A DNA stretch of 64,000 bases from Phenylobacterium sp. J367 (GCF_024699985.1 NZ_JAJONA010000001.1:496001-560000), one strand, 5' to 3'; counted from the stretch's first letter, positions 49,731-60,686 are shown. Translations and numbers: made by a program. Notes: generated by a model not told the origin, from the sequence alone.

Positions 49731-51760
49731 ATGCTGCTCATTCATGTGTTGGCGCAGGCGGTCGCGGCCGCGGTTCCGGAGGCCGCCGCGGCCCCGCAGC
49801 AGGGCGTTATCAGCTACCCGCCGTCGTTCTTCGACAGCTTTCGGCCGACCAATGCGCTGGAGATGGTCGAGCGGGTTCCCGGCTTCACCTTCGACGAGGG
49901 CGACGACGTCCGCGGATCTCGAGGGCGCAGCCGGCAACGTCCTGATCGACGGCCAGCGGCCGGCGGCCAAGAGCGACGGCCTGGGCGAAATCCTCAACCG
50001 TATCCCGGCCGGCTCGGTCGAACGCATCGACCTGATCCGCGGCGGCGCGCCCGGCATCGACATGCAGGGCAAGACCGTCCTGGTGAACGTGGTCCGCAAG
50101 TCGGGCGGCGGTTTCCGCGGCCTGATCGCCGCGTCCGGCAAGCTCTCCGCCGACACCGGGATCATCGCGCCGGCCTTCCGCCTGGAGGGCTCCGGCGGAT
50201 CGAACGGCCGCAACTGGGAAGCCGGCGCCCTCATCGCCCAGGGCTTCGACGACGGCGCGGGGGGACGGTCCCCACGTCCGCCTCGACGCCAGCGGGCGGG
50301 AGATCGCCCGGTCCTTCGTGGAATCGGAAGGCGTCGTCACCTTCCAGGGCGTGTTCACCGGAGCCTACGAGACGCCCTTCGCCGGCGGCCGCCTGCGGCT
50401 CAACAGCCGGATCCTGCTCGACGAGTTCAACTTCGATGAGCAGGACTACCAGAGCTTCCCGGTCGTGGAGAAGGCCCTCGACCAGTGGGGCCAGGACACC
50501 AAGGAGATCGAGGTCGGCGCGCGCGACACCCGCAGCTTCGGCCCCGGCACGTCCCTCGAGACCGTCCTGCTGCAACGGAACCAGGACCGCCATTTCGGCG
50601 AGACGTTCCGCGAGCCGGGCAGCACCGTCCTCTTCAGCCTCGATCGCCAGACGGGCGAGAGCATCGCCCGCACCGTCCTGAAGCATCGCCGCTCCGAGAC
50701 CCTGTCCTTCGAGGCCGGCGGCGAAGGCGCTTTTAACTGGATGGAGAGCGAGACCGACTTCGTCGTCAACGACGTCGCGCAGGACCTGCCGGCCGCCAAC
50801 GTCCGGGTCGAGGAGGCCCGCGGCGAGCTGTTCGGCAAGGCGACATGGCGGCCGACGGCGACCCTCACCGCCGAGGCGGGCCTGCGCCAGGAGGCGTCCC
50901 GCATCTCCTCCGAGGGCGACGTGGAACTGGAGAAGACACTCTACTTCACCAAGCCGCGCCTGGCCGTCACCTGGGCGCCGAACCCGGCAAACCAGCTTCG
51001 CCTGCGCGTCGAGCGCGAGGTCGACCAGCTCGACTTCGACGACTTCGTCGCCGACACCAACTTCAACTCCGGCGGGGATGTGCAGGCCGGCAACCCGGAT
51101 CTCGAGCCCCAGCAGGCCTGGGTCTTCGAAGCCGCCTTCGAACGGCGCTTCCTGGGCGACGGCGCCCTGGTGCTCACCGTCTCGCACAGCGAGCTCAGCG
51201 ATGTGGTCGACCGCGCGCCGGTCTTCTCGCCCAGCGGCGACGCCTTCGACGCCCCGGCGAACATCGGCTCCGGCTACGAGCAGGCGTTCCAGATCAACCT
51301 GACCCTTCCCCTGCAACGGATCGGCCTTCGCGGCGCCCAGCTGAAGGGCGAGGTAGAGTGGGAGAAGAGCCGGGTCACCGACCCGACCACCGGCGAGAAG
51401 CGCCGCATCTCCGGCTCGCGCCCCGTGGAGTGGGAGGCCAGCTTCACCCAGGACCTGCCGGCCTGGAAGCTCGCCTTCGGCGCCGAGGCCTACGGCGGCT
51501 GGCGGGAGACCTATTACCGCTTCAACGAGATCCAGAACCGCAAGCTGAAGACCTTCGTGGTCACCTACGTGGACTGGAAGCCGCGGCCGGACATCACGGT
51601 GCGCGCCGAGATCGACAATCTGACCGAGCGGGGCTTCCGCGAGACCCGCTACCGCTACGGCGGCGTCCGCGGCCAGGCGGGCCTGGAATACACCGACGAC
51701 CGCGACCTGCAGGTCGGCCGTTACTTCTATGTCCGCATCCGCAAGACGCTCGGCGGCTGA
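49731..51760 (+). CDS. TonB-dependent outer-membrane receptor, copy 1 (two frameshifts)
   Basis: 675 aa after correction. A short signal (MLLIHVLAQAVAAAVPEAAA) leads into GVISYPPSFFDSFRPTNALEMVERVPGFTF, then a plug domain with NVLIDGQRP, EILNRIPAGSVERIDLIRGGAPGIDMQGK. The barrel region ends GQAGLEYTDDRDLQVGRYFYVRIRKTLGG with the aromatic strand typical of outer-membrane barrels. Frame breaks: one extra C near 49917-49919 (VRG|FEGAAGN) and one extra G in 50259-50264 (DDGAG|DGPHVRLDA). It imports a ligand across the outer membrane with TonB-ExbBD; the ligand is unknown. Tandem paralogue of the next gene. Confidence 0.85.
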
Positions 51761-51782
51761 CGCCCAATAACGGACGCGCGTT

Positions 51783-51813
51783 GCGGCGGCGGGCAGGCCA
51801 TGCCCGCCGCCGC
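51783..51813 (+). terminator. GC-rich hairpin after TonB receptor copy 1
   Basis: A 13-bp perfect stem (51783-51795 with 51801-51813) and a 5-base loop lie 23 bases after the receptor's stop. No U-tract follows, so it may act as an mRNA 3'-end stabiliser or a weak terminator. Confidence 0.5.
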
Positions 51814-51836
51814 GCAAGACAGCGGAAACCTTTCGC

Positions 51837-51921
51837 CGATTTAATCCACCTTACGGGCATTTAATTGGCCCCCGAGCCCCGGCGCAGGTCACTTGCGACC
51901 GCTGCTGGGAGACCTCTGTTC
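51837..51921 (+). promoter_or_regulatory. Upstream region shared with the first TonB receptor (copy 2)
   Basis: Second copy of the AT-rich leader at 49650-49730: CGATTTAATCCA, TTAC-GGCATTTAA-TGGCCC and the GTCAC/CCGCT block directly before the ATG at 51922. The presence of its own copy suggests that the second receptor has its own promoter. Confidence 0.6.
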
Positions 51922-54007
51922 ATGTTGATCGTTCACCTGTTGGCCCAGGCGGCCGTCGCCGCCGCGCCGCAACCTGCCGTGCCTGCGGACGTCGCGGCGC
52001 AGGGCGCTCCGCCCGCTCCGGCCGCAGAGGCCCAGCAGGGCGTGATCAGCTATCCGCCCGCTTTCTTCGCCGCCCAGCAGCCGGCCAACGCCTGGGAGAT
52101 GCTGCTGCGCCTGCCGGGCTTCACGCTCGACACCGGCGCGACCGTGCGCGGCTTCGAGGGCGGCGGGGGGCAACGCCCTCATCGACAGCCAGCGCCCGGT
52201 GTCGAAGACCGACAACCTCGAGGAAATCCTGCGCCGCATTCCGGCCAGCCAGGTGGAGCGCATCGACCTGATCCGCGGCGGCGCGCCCGGCATCGACATG
52301 CAGGGCAAGGCGGTGATCGCCAACGTCATCAAGAAACCCGGCGGCGGCCTGCGCGGCCTGATCGCGGTGGCCAACAACCACCTCTACGACGGCCGCAACA
52401 TGCACGGCATGCGCCTCGAATTGTCCGGCGGCCAGGGCCAGCGCCAGTGGGAGGGGTCCGCCCGCTACGGCTACGGCAACGACGACGGCGGCGACTACGG
52501 CCCGCAGGTGCGCATCGGGCCGAACGGCGAGATCCAGCGCCGCTCCGACGTGCGCTCGGAGAGCGACGGCCTGCAGAAGACTCTCACCGGGGCCTACCAG
52601 CAGCCGCTTTTCGGCGGGGTCGCGCGGGTGAACGGCCGGATGTTCTGGGACCACTGGAAGTTCGAGGAGGACAACCGGTACGAGCTGCCGCCGGAGCTCG
52701 GGACCGAGACCACCGACGACACCTACCTGCGCAAGGACACCGAGCTCGGCGGCCGGTTCAACCGCGACTTCGGGCCGAGGACCAGCCTGGAGGCGATTGC
52801 GCTGCGGCAGACCCGCGACCAGACCATCCGCTCCGACTTCGCCGCCCCGGACTTCAGCCAGGGCTTCTTCCTCGACCGGGAGTCCAGCGAGACGATCGGG
52901 CGCGCGGTGCTGAAGTACAAGTGGAACGACCGGCTGTCCTTCGAGGCCGGCATGGAAGGCGCCTTCAACCAGCTCGACAGCGGCACCACGCTCTCCGTCG
53001 ACGGCGAGGACGTGCCGCTGCCGGCCGCCAACGTCCACGTGGAGGAGAAGCGCGGCGAAGCCTTCGCGCGCGGCACCTGGCGGACCACCGACAAGCTCAC
53101 CTTCGAGGGCGGCCTGCGATACGAGGCCTCGCAGATCTCGTCGGACGGCGACGTGATCCTCGAGAAGACCCTCTACTACGCCAAGCCCCGCGCCGCGGTG
53201 AGCTGGAACCCCACGACCTCCACCCAGCTGCGCGCCAGCTTCGAGCGGGTGGTCGGCCAGCTCAACTTCGACGACTTCGTCGCCTCGGCAAACTTCAACA
53301 CCGGCAGCGGCGTCTCCGCCGGCAACCCGGACCTGGCGCCGGAGCAAGCCTGGGTAAGCGAGGCGTCGGTCGAGCAGCGGTTCTGGGGCGGCGGCGTGGT
53401 GGTCGTCACTGTCCGCCACTCGGCGATCTCCGACGTCAACGACCGCGGCCCGGCCGAGGCCGTCGCGCCGGACGGCACGGTCAGCTACTTCGACCAGCCG
53501 ATGAACATCGGCGACGGGACCAAGGACGAGCTGATCGCCTCGATCAGCTTCCCCTTCGACCGGATCGGACTGAAGGGCGCCACCTTCCGCGCCGAGAGCA
53601 CCTGGCGCCGCAGCGAGGTCACCGACCCCACCACCGGCGAGACGCGCGAGATCTCGGACCTGCGCCCGCTGGAATGGTCGGCGAACTTCACCCACGACAT
53701 CCCGCGCTGGCGCTTCAGCTACGGCGTCGACGTCTATTCCGGCTGGCGCGAGCGCGACTACCGCTTCGACAGCGTCAACACGGTGAAGCTGGAGGACGCC
53801 TACATCCGGCCCTTCGCCGAGTGGCGGATCCAGCCCTCGCTGTCGCTCCGGATGGAGGCGCCGAACCTGATCTCGCGCGGCATCCGCATTACCCGCGAGC
53901 AGTACGCCGGCCCGAGGGACACTGCGCCGCTCGCCTACACCGACGACCGCGACCTGACCTTCGGCCAGATGTTCTACATCCGGGTGAGAAAGACGTTCGG
54001 GAGCTGA
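51922..54007 (+). CDS. TonB-dependent outer-membrane receptor, copy 2 (one frameshift)
   Basis: 694 aa after correction. Same layout as copy 1: signal MLIVHLLAQAAVAAAPQ, an Ala/Pro stretch, GVISYPPAFFAAQQPANAWEMLLRLPGFTLD, plug segments NALIDSQRP and EILRRIPASQVERIDLIRGGAPGIDMQGK, and a barrel ending FGQMFYIRVRKTFGS. The frame breaks in the G6 run 52165-52170 (one G too many in FEGGGGN). The two receptors share most plug motifs and differ in barrel loops, which fits duplication followed by divergence in ligand choice. Confidence 0.87.
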
Positions 54008-54010
54008 TCT

Positions 54011-54164
54011 CCTTCTCCCCTCGCGGGAGAAGATGGCCCGAAGGGACCGGATGAGGGGTCCCACCGGCTTCTCCTGCCAGACACGAAGAAGGGCCGCACG
54101 ATCTCTCGTGCGACCCCTCATCCGTCACCCTGCGGGTGACACCTTCTCCCGCAAGGGGAGAAGG
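54011..54164. repeat. Palindromic repeat element between the receptor and the POT gene
   Basis: Outer arms of 25 bases with two mismatches (54011-54035 and 54140-54164; CCTTCTCCCC...GGGAGAAG), an inner pair GGATGAGGGGTC / GACCCCTCATCC (54049-54060 and 54112-54123), and small hairpins between. It is non-coding and may serve as a two-way transcription barrier for the convergent genes. Confidence 0.75.
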
Positions 54165-54171
54165 CTTGTTG

Positions 54172-56011
54172 TCAGGCCTTGTCCGCCCGGATCGCCGCCG
54201 GGTTCACCGCCTGGCGCTCACCGTCGAGGGTGGGCGCGATCGGCTCCGGCTGCGGGTGGTTCGACGGGTCGTTCACCCCGTGCGCCCAGCCCTTGATGAA
54301 GAAGCTGACCACGACGAAGGCGACGCCCACGCCGACGCCCGCCCAGCCCAGCTTGTTGAAGCCGTCGAGCGAGGTGGCGAGCGCGGCCGCCGGGTCGAGG
54401 ACCTGGCCGCCCACCGTCTCGGTGCCCATGGCGCCGGCGATCCAGCCGCCCACGTACTGGGCGATGGAGGACGCCAGGAACCACACGGCCATCATGAAGG
54501 AGACCACGCGGGCCACCGACAGCTTGGTGATCTCCGACAGACCCACCGGCGAAAGGAAGAGCTCGCCCGTGGTGTGGAACAGGTAGAGCAGGCCCAGGAA
54601 GACCAGCGGCATCTTGAACTCTGGGCTCGCGAAGCCCTGGCCCCAGACCACGATCAGGAAGCCCAAGCCAACCTGGAGAAGACCGAGGCCGAACTTCAGG
54701 GTCGGATTGGGGTCGCGGCCGCGCTGGGCGAGCCAGGCCCACATGGCCGCGAAGACCGGGGCGAAGATCAGGATGTAGCCGGCGTTGAACGACTGGGTCT
54801 GGGCGGCGGAGACGCCCATCAGGTCGACGTTGGTCGCCGCGAACAGGTTCAGCGAGGTGCCGGCCTGCTCGAAGAGGGTGAAGAACACCACCGAGCCGAA
54901 GATCAGCACCAGGGCGAGCATCATCCGCTCCCGCTCGACCTTGGTGCACTTGGCGATGATGAAGCCGACATAGACGAGCGCGGCCACGATCGAGACCCCG
55001 AGCGCCCAGCCGACCAGCCTGTTCGACTGCACCAGGAAGAAGATGGGGATCACGCCCAGCACGCCGGCCGCATAGATCAGCCACTCGCGGCTGATCGGAC
55101 CGACCACCTTCTCGGTGAGCGCCACCGGATTCGGCGGCTCGCCCTTGCCCTGCAGGTGCTTCTTGCCGAGCACGAAGACCACGAAGCCGGCGAGCATGCC
55201 GATGCCGGCCAGGCCGAAGCCGGCCCACCAGCCGAACTGCACGCCCAGGAGGCCGCACAACGCCGAGGCCCAGAACGCCCCGAGGTTGATGCCGTAGTAG
55301 TAGAGCGTGAAGCCGGAATCCCGCCGGGGATCGCCCTGCGGATAGAGCTGGCCGACGATCGTCGAGATGTTCGGCTTCAGGAAGCCGACCCCCATGATGA
55401 TCAGGCTGACCGCCAGGAAGAACGCGTTCTTGGCGAGCGGATCGGTGGTCACCGTCTGCTCGTAGGAACCCGCCGGCAGGACCGCCGGCAGCGGCGCGGT
55501 GGCCGGCAGATTCTTGATCTCGATGCCGCCGCCGGCCGCCGGGCCGAAGGCGTAGGGCTGGCCGCCCACCATCAGGTTGACCGTGCGGTTCTCCATCCGA
55601 CCCTCGGCGACGACCTCGTACTGCTGGCCGGCGTAGGTGAGGGTTTCCCGTGCGCCCGCGCCCTCGACCGCCATGGTCAGGTGGCCGGCGACGAGCAGGA
55701 GGGGCGCCGAAGGCGACGGCCTTGCGCGTGCCGAGCCAGCGGTCGGCCATCAGGCCGCCGATCAGCGGCAGCAGGTATACGAGCGAGGTGTATGAGCCGT
55801 ACTGGTTGCCCGCCGTCTCCTGGTCGAACAGCAGGTGCTGCGTCAGGTAGAAGATCAGGATCGAGCGCATGCCGTAGTAGGAGAAGCGCTCCCACATCTC
55901 GGCGAAGAACAGGATGATCAGCCCGCGCGGGTGATTGCGCATGAGCTGGATCAGGACCGGTATGCCGGTCAGCAGCGTGATGACGATGCCTACGAGGAGG
56001 ACGATGTTCAT
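54172..56011 (-). CDS. POT-family proton:oligopeptide transporter with periplasmic insert (one frameshift)
   Basis: 612 aa after correction, longer than the usual ~500. The N-terminus has LFFAEMWERFSYYGMRSILIFYLTQHL (E-x-x-E-R-F motif variant), and GVGFLKPNISTIVGQLYPQGDPRRDSGFTLYYYGINLGAFW is the POT signature. Between helices, ~80 residues (MAVEGAGARETLTYAGQQYEVV... to YEQTVTTDPLAKN) form an extra extracytoplasmic insert seen in some proteobacterial POTs. The frame breaks at 55701-55704, one extra base between AVAFGA and LLLVAGHL. It takes up di- and tripeptides. Confidence 0.88.
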
Positions 56012-56198
56012 GTGGGCGTCCGGTGTTTTCCCTATGGCTTCCGTGGCCTTGAGAGCGCTTTCGCCCCGGCCGGGCCGAATTGCGCGGGAGAAAATCACGC
56101 GGGCTTGGCCAGCACAAGCAAAGGCGTGCCCCAAAGCCTCCGGTCGGGACCCGCGCCCCGCTTTCGGGCGTTGATCACGACAGCAGGAGGATCCCGCC

Positions 56199-56726
56199 AT
56201 GATGACACCCGGACCCGATCATCCGATCACCGTCGAGCCCGCGACGCGCCGCTGGCGGGCCCTGTTCGCCGGCCATGTGATCGCCGACAGCAACCGCGCC
56301 CTGATCCTGCGCGAGGCGAGCTATCCGCCGGTCGTCTATTTCCCGCGCGAGGACGTGGCCATGGAGTACATGAGCCGCACCGACCGCCAGACCCACTGCC
56401 CCTACAAGGGCGACGCCGGCTACTACACCCTGCTGATGGACGGCCACTTCGCCGAGAACGCGGTGTGGACCTATGACGACGCCGCCCCGTCGGTCGGCGG
56501 CATCGCCGGGCATCTCGCCTTCTACACCGACCAGATCGAGGTCTATGAAGTCGACGACGCCGCCGTGAATCCCCACCACGACGAAGAGGTCCGCGCCCGC
56601 GAGGCCGAGGCCATGCCGCGGTCCGAAGTCGACGAGATCATCCAGCACACCGACGCCGGCGACGGCCGCTCCCAGCGCGAGCACTGGGAGCCCAACGTCA
56701 GCCAGCCCGACGGCGGAGTACGGTAG
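56199..56726 (+). CDS. DUF427 domain protein
   Basis: 175 aa, AGGAGGA site before the ATG. Segments RRWRALFAGHVIADSNRALILREASYPPVVYFPREDV, THCPYKGDAGYYTL and AWTYDDA-like VWTYDDAAP, then GHLAFYTDQIEVYEVD match DUF427. The C-terminus is acidic and unlike the domain. The function is not known. Confidence 0.83.
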   Translation: MMTPGPDHPITVEPATRRWRALFAGHVIADSNRALILREASYPPVVYFPREDVAMEYMSRTDRQTHCPYKGDAGYYTLLMDGHFAENAVWTYDDAAPSVGGIAGHLAFYTDQIEVYEVDDAAVNPHHDEEVRAREAEAMPRSEVDEIIQHTDAGDGRSQREHWEPNVSQPDGGVR

Positions 56727-56780
56727 CCCCGGCTGACCGGAAAATCCGACGCCGACTGACGGGTTACCGTCATCAGGCCG

Positions 56781-56999
56781 TCAGCTGCCCACCCGCTCGT
56801 CGGTCGAATTGTTCAGCTTGTTCATGGCGATGGTGGAGCTGGGTGCGGCATGACGCCTCCCCGCCTGAGTCTTGCAGCGCACGGCCAGCTTCTCCATGGT
56901 CGCGGCGTCCGCGGTCACATACAGTTCCGCAGGCGGAATATATCGGTGGCCGGCGACCCAGTTCGGAGCGTCGCACTCCAGGAGGACGCGCGACGCCAT
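56781..56999 (-). CDS. Small hypothetical protein, 72 aa
   Basis: ATG at 56999, TGA at 56781. MASRVLLECDAPNWVAGHRYIPPAELYVTADAATMEKLAVRCKTQ and a polar tail ending NSTDERVGS. Third codon positions are strongly G/C, as in real genes here, and the amino-acid mix looks natural. The ATG overlaps the ATG of the divergent RTX gene by two bases, so one of the two starts may lie elsewhere. No known family. Confidence 0.45.
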   Translation of the reverse strand: MASRVLLECDAPNWVAGHRYIPPAELYVTADAATMEKLAVRCKTQAGRRHAAPSSTIAMNKLNNSTDERVGS

Positions 57000-58453
57000 G
57001 CCCACGGCCCAACCCAGTCTCAACCTCGATCCGGCGTCGGACAGCGGCGTCGCCGAGGACGGCATCACGAACGACGCCACGCCGACCCTGAACGGCGTCG
57101 CCGACGCCACCGCGACCATCACCATCTACGACGGCGCCACCCAGATCGCACAGACCACCGCGGGTGGCGACGGCACGTGGAGCGTGACACTTGGAACGCT
57201 GTCGGACGGCAGCCACAGTCTCACGGCGGTCGCCACGCTCGCCGGCGTGGACAGCGTAGCCTCCGATCCGCTCGACCTGACCATCGACACCTCGTCTCCG
57301 GACCCCGACCCGGCGGCGCAGGACGATACCTCCGTGATCGTGGGGGGCGTTCCCGTGACCTTCGATCTGCTCTTCGGCACGCAGGGGACGGTCGTGAGCT
57401 ATGGCGTCCCGATCCTCAGTTCCCTGTTGACCGGCGACCATCCGCTGACCGTGCCATTGGCCGGCGGCATCGACATTCCGGTCGGCATGGGCGGCCAGTT
57501 TTTCGGGATGGGCGGCCTTGGTGGCCCGGCCGGCGCGTTGGGCCCCCTCAGCGGTCAGTTGTTCGGGGTCGGCGGCCCGGTGGGCCCCGCCGCCGCCGCG
57601 GGGTTCCTAGGCAGCCAGATGGAGAGCATGGGGGTCGGCGTCGGCCAGTCCGGCGCCCCTGACGACCTTCCTGGAGCGTGCGCTCGCCGAGTACCTGAGC
57701 GAGTCCGCCGGAAAGGGGGTCGTCCCCCTGGCCATCCAGATGGGGATGGGCCCGGCCGGCAAGTCGGTAGGTCCGCTGGTCGTCCGCGGAGCCGATGGTC
57801 CGGCGACCGCGCTCTTCCTGGACGGCTCCGGCGCGCTCCCGGGGACACAGGTCAACCTGGACGGCGTCAGCGTCGCCCTCGTCACTGGCACGGTCAGTCT
57901 GGTCGGCGGCCGCGGGAAACAGATGGTCATGGGCGACGGCGCCGCCCAGTCCATGATCCTCGGTGAGGGCGACGACGAGTTGCACGGCGGCGGCGGCGAC
58001 GACACGGTGGGAAGCCAGGGCGGCGATGACCGGCTGTTTGGCGGCGACGGCCAGGACCGGGTGTTCGGCGGGACAGGCGACGACTACCTGCACGGCAACG
58101 CCGGGGCCGACAGCGTCTCCGGGGACGACGGCCACGACGTCCTGCAGGGCGGCAAGGGCGACGACCACCTGGACGGCGGCGCAGGCGACGACCTGCTGCT
58201 CGGCGACCTGGGCGACGACACCCTCACCGGCGGCCTCGGCGCCGACGTCTTCGTCGCCCTCGCCGCCGGCGGGCGGGACGTGGTCCTGGATTTCGACGCC
58301 ACGCAGGGCGACCGCATCCGGCTCGCCGACGGGGTCGCCTTCGAGGCGCGCCAGGAGGGCGCCGACACGGTGATCGACCTGGCCGGCGGCGGTCGGATGG
58401 TGCTTGCCGGCGTGCAGCTCTCCGCCCTGCCCGAGGGCTGGCTGGTTCAGTAG
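56998..58453 (+). CDS. RTX-type calcium-binding protein with Ig-like domain (one frameshift)
   Basis: 484 aa after correction. The first part contains a bacterial Ig-like unit (DATPTLNGVADATATITIYDG, WSVTLGTLSDGSHSLTAVAT); the middle is glycine-rich (GMGGLGGPAGALGPLSG); the C-terminal half has tandem RTX nonapeptides of the form GGxGxDxLxG (GGGGDDTVGSQGGDDRLFGGDGQD, HGNAGADSVSGDDGHDVL), and a terminal ADVFVALAAGGRDVVLDFDATQGDRI, which is the type I secretion tail. No Sec signal is seen, as expected. The frame breaks at 57656-57659 (one extra C). Probably secreted; no T1SS genes lie nearby. Confidence 0.83.
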
Positions 58454-59802
58454 GCGAAGGCTTCGAAGACCTTGCTGGCGTCGCCCGCCCACGGCCCGTT
58501 GTAGAGCTCCAGCAGGCGCTCGGCCGGGGTGACGCCGCTTTCGGCGATGTCGAACAGCTCGGCGAGGTAGCCGCTCTCGTCGACCAGGCCGCCGGAGAGC
58601 CGGTTGCGGCGCTTCAGCCCCTCGCGTGCGATGGCCAGCATGTCCTTGGCCACGTCCTGCACCGAGCGGCCGGCCACCTCGGCCTTGAGGCCCAGGCGGG
58701 CCACGTCGGCGCGCAGGCGCTCGTGGTCGTCTATCGCCCAGTCCTTGCAGAGGTCCCAGGCGGCGGCGAGCGACGCTGAGTCGTAGAGGACGCCCATCCA
58801 CAGCGCCGGCAGCGCGCAGAGCCGGCTCCAGGGCCCGGAGTCCGCGCCGCGCATCTCCAGGTACTGCTTCAGCCGCACCTCGGGGAAGATCGTGGTGGTG
58901 TGGTCGGCCCAGTCCTTCAGGGTCGGGCGCTCGCCCGGCAGTTCGGCGAGCTTGCCCTCCATGAAGTCGCGGAACGAGCGGCCCGCCACGTCGATGTACC
59001 GGCCGTCGCGCTTCACGAAGTACATCGGCACGTCGAGGGCGTAGTTGGCGTAGGTCTCGAAGCCGAAGCCGTCGCGGAACACGAAGTCCAGCATGCCCGT
59101 GCGGTCGGGGTCGGTGTCGGTCCAGACGTTCGCCCGGGCCGAGACGAAGCCCGTCGGCTTGCCCTCCTTGAAGGGCGAATTGGCGAACAGGGCCGTGGCG
59201 ATCGGCTGCAGCGCCAGGGAGGTGCGGAACTTGGCGACCATGTCGGCTTCCGAGCCGAAGTCGAGGTTCGCCTGCACCGTGCAGGTGCGGAACATCATGT
59301 CGAGGCCCATGGAGCCGACCTTCGGCATGTACTCGCGCATGATCTTGTAGCGGCCCTTGGGCATCACCGGGATCTGCTCGCGGGTCCAGATCGGCGTGAA
59401 ACCGAGGCCCAGGAAGCCCAGGCCCAGCTCGTCGGCGACGACCTTCACCTCCTGCAGGTGGCCGCCGGTCTCCTCGCAGATGTCGTGGATGGTCTCCAGC
59501 GGCGCGCCGGAGAGCTCGAACTGGCCGCCGGGCTCGAGGCTGACGTTGGCCATGCCGCGCTCCAGCGCGATGACGTTCTCGCCTTCGTAGACCGGAGCCC
59601 AGCCGTAGCGGGTCAGGCCCTCGAGCAGCGCCTTGATGCCGTTCGGCTCATAGGGGACGGGGGCATGCGTGCCCAATTGGAAGACGAACTTCTCGTGCTC
59701 GGCGCCGACGCGCCATGCGCTGGCGGGCTTCGCGCCCTGCTCGAACCAGCGGACCAAATCGCCGAACACAAGGGGGCGGTCGTCGCAGGCGACTTCGGCC
59801 AT
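58447..59802 (-). CDS. gshA: Glutamate-cysteine ligase (class II/plant type)
   Basis: 451 aa from ATG at 59802 with a GGAAGG site. Motifs: WRVGAEHEKFVF (Glu/metal site), NVIALERGMANVSLEPGGQFELSGAP, TCTVQANLDFGSEADMVAKFR, and ANSPFKEGKPTGFVSARANVWTDTDPDRTG. This is the plant-like enzyme of alphaproteobacteria, first step of glutathione synthesis. Its stop overlaps the convergent RTX gene by 7 bases. It lies downstream of rsmE, with which it may share a transcript. Confidence 0.95.
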   Translation of the reverse strand: MAEVACDDRPLVFGDLVRWFEQGAKPASAWRVGAEHEKFVFQLGTHAPVPYEPNGIKALLEGLTRYGWAPVYEGENVIALERGMANVSLEPGGQFELSGAPLETIHDICEETGGHLQEVKVVADELGLGFLGLGFTPIWTREQIPVMPKGRYKIMREYMPKVGSMGLDMMFRTCTVQANLDFGSEADMVAKFRTSLALQPIATALFANSPFKEGKPTGFVSARANVWTDTDPDRTGMLDFVFRDGFGFETYANYALDVPMYFVKRDGRYIDVAGRSFRDFMEGKLAELPGERPTLKDWADHTTTIFPEVRLKQYLEMRGADSGPWSRLCALPALWMGVLYDSASLAAAWDLCKDWAIDDHERLRADVARLGLKAEVAGRSVQDVAKDMLAIAREGLKRRNRLSGGLVDESGYLAELFDIAESGVTPAERLLELYNGPWAGDASKVFEAFAY

Positions 59803-59912
59803 ATCGATTTCCTTCCCCGTCCCAACCTGGAGCCGCGCCCCAATTCCCAAAAGGAGGCGCGCGGCCGGCATCCTTACGTCGTAAGATCACATGGGTGCAA
59901 TTGCTGCGCCGC

Positions 59913-60629
59913 TCAAGGGTTCCAGTCGCCCGCCGCGGCCTGCCAAAGGGTAAGGGCCGAGATCGCCGCGGTGTCGGCCCGGAGGATGCGGGGACCGAGC
60001 GTGGCCGCCACCGCGTAGGACAGGCTCCTGAGGAGCTCCCGCTCCCGGGGCGAGAACCCGCCTTCCGGCCCCACCAGCACCGCCCAGGGCCCGCGCTCCG
60101 TTACGGCCGCCAGCACCGGCTTGGCGTCGCCGGCCTCGTCGCAGAACAGCAGCCGGCGGCCCGGCTCCCAGCCGCCGATCAGCGTCTCCAGCTTCACGGG
60201 CTCCAGCACCTGCGGCACGTCAAGCCGGCCGGTCTGCTCGGAGGCTTCGGTGGCGATGGCCCGCAGCCGGTCGACGCGGGTGTGATCGGCGTTGGTGCGC
60301 TCGGTGATCACCGGCCGGATGCGGCGCACCCCCAGTTCGGCGGCCTTCTCCACGATGGTCTCCAGCGGTCCGCGCTTCACGAGCGCGATCAGGAGGTCGA
60401 GGTCGGGCCCCGCCGCCTGTGGACGCGCCGGATCGATGATCTGCAGCACCACCGCCCGCTTGCCGACCGCGCCGACGATCGCCCGCCATTCCCCGTCGCG
60501 GCCGTTGAAGACCCGGAGCTCGTCGCCCGGCTTCGCGCGCATCACCGCGCCCAGGTAGCGGCTCTGCGCCTCGTCGAGGGTGAGCTCGGCGCCGGCGGCC
60601 AGGTCGTGGGTCACGTGCAGGCGGATCAT
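59913..60629 (-). CDS. rsmE: 16S rRNA (uracil-1498-N3)-methyltransferase
   Basis: 238 aa SPOUT enzyme. N-terminal PUA-like part (IRLHVTHDLAAGAELTLDEAQSRYLGAVMRAKPGDELRVFNG) and C-terminal trefoil knot with LVGPEGGFSPRERELL and ATLGPRILRADTAAISAL. It methylates U1498 of 16S rRNA. The 198-base gap upstream holds a copy of the dispersed palindrome. Confidence 0.95.
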   Translation of the reverse strand: MIRLHVTHDLAAGAELTLDEAQSRYLGAVMRAKPGDELRVFNGRDGEWRAIVGAVGKRAVVLQIIDPARPQAAGPDLDLLIALVKRGPLETIVEKAAELGVRRIRPVITERTNADHTRVDRLRAIATEASEQTGRLDVPQVLEPVKLETLIGGWEPGRRLLFCDEAGDAKPVLAAVTERGPWAVLVGPEGGFSPRERELLRSLSYAVAATLGPRILRADTAAISALTLWQAAAGDWNP

Positions 60630-60686
60630 GCGCGCTCTCTACCCCTCCGCGCTCGGAGCCGTCATCCCCCCGCCATCCCCTCCGCC

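Noticed and set aside
57126..58801. Open frames on the minus strand opposite the RTX gene
   Set aside because: They are reverse readings of the glycine/aspartate repeats and give repetitive Pro/Val/Ala strings.
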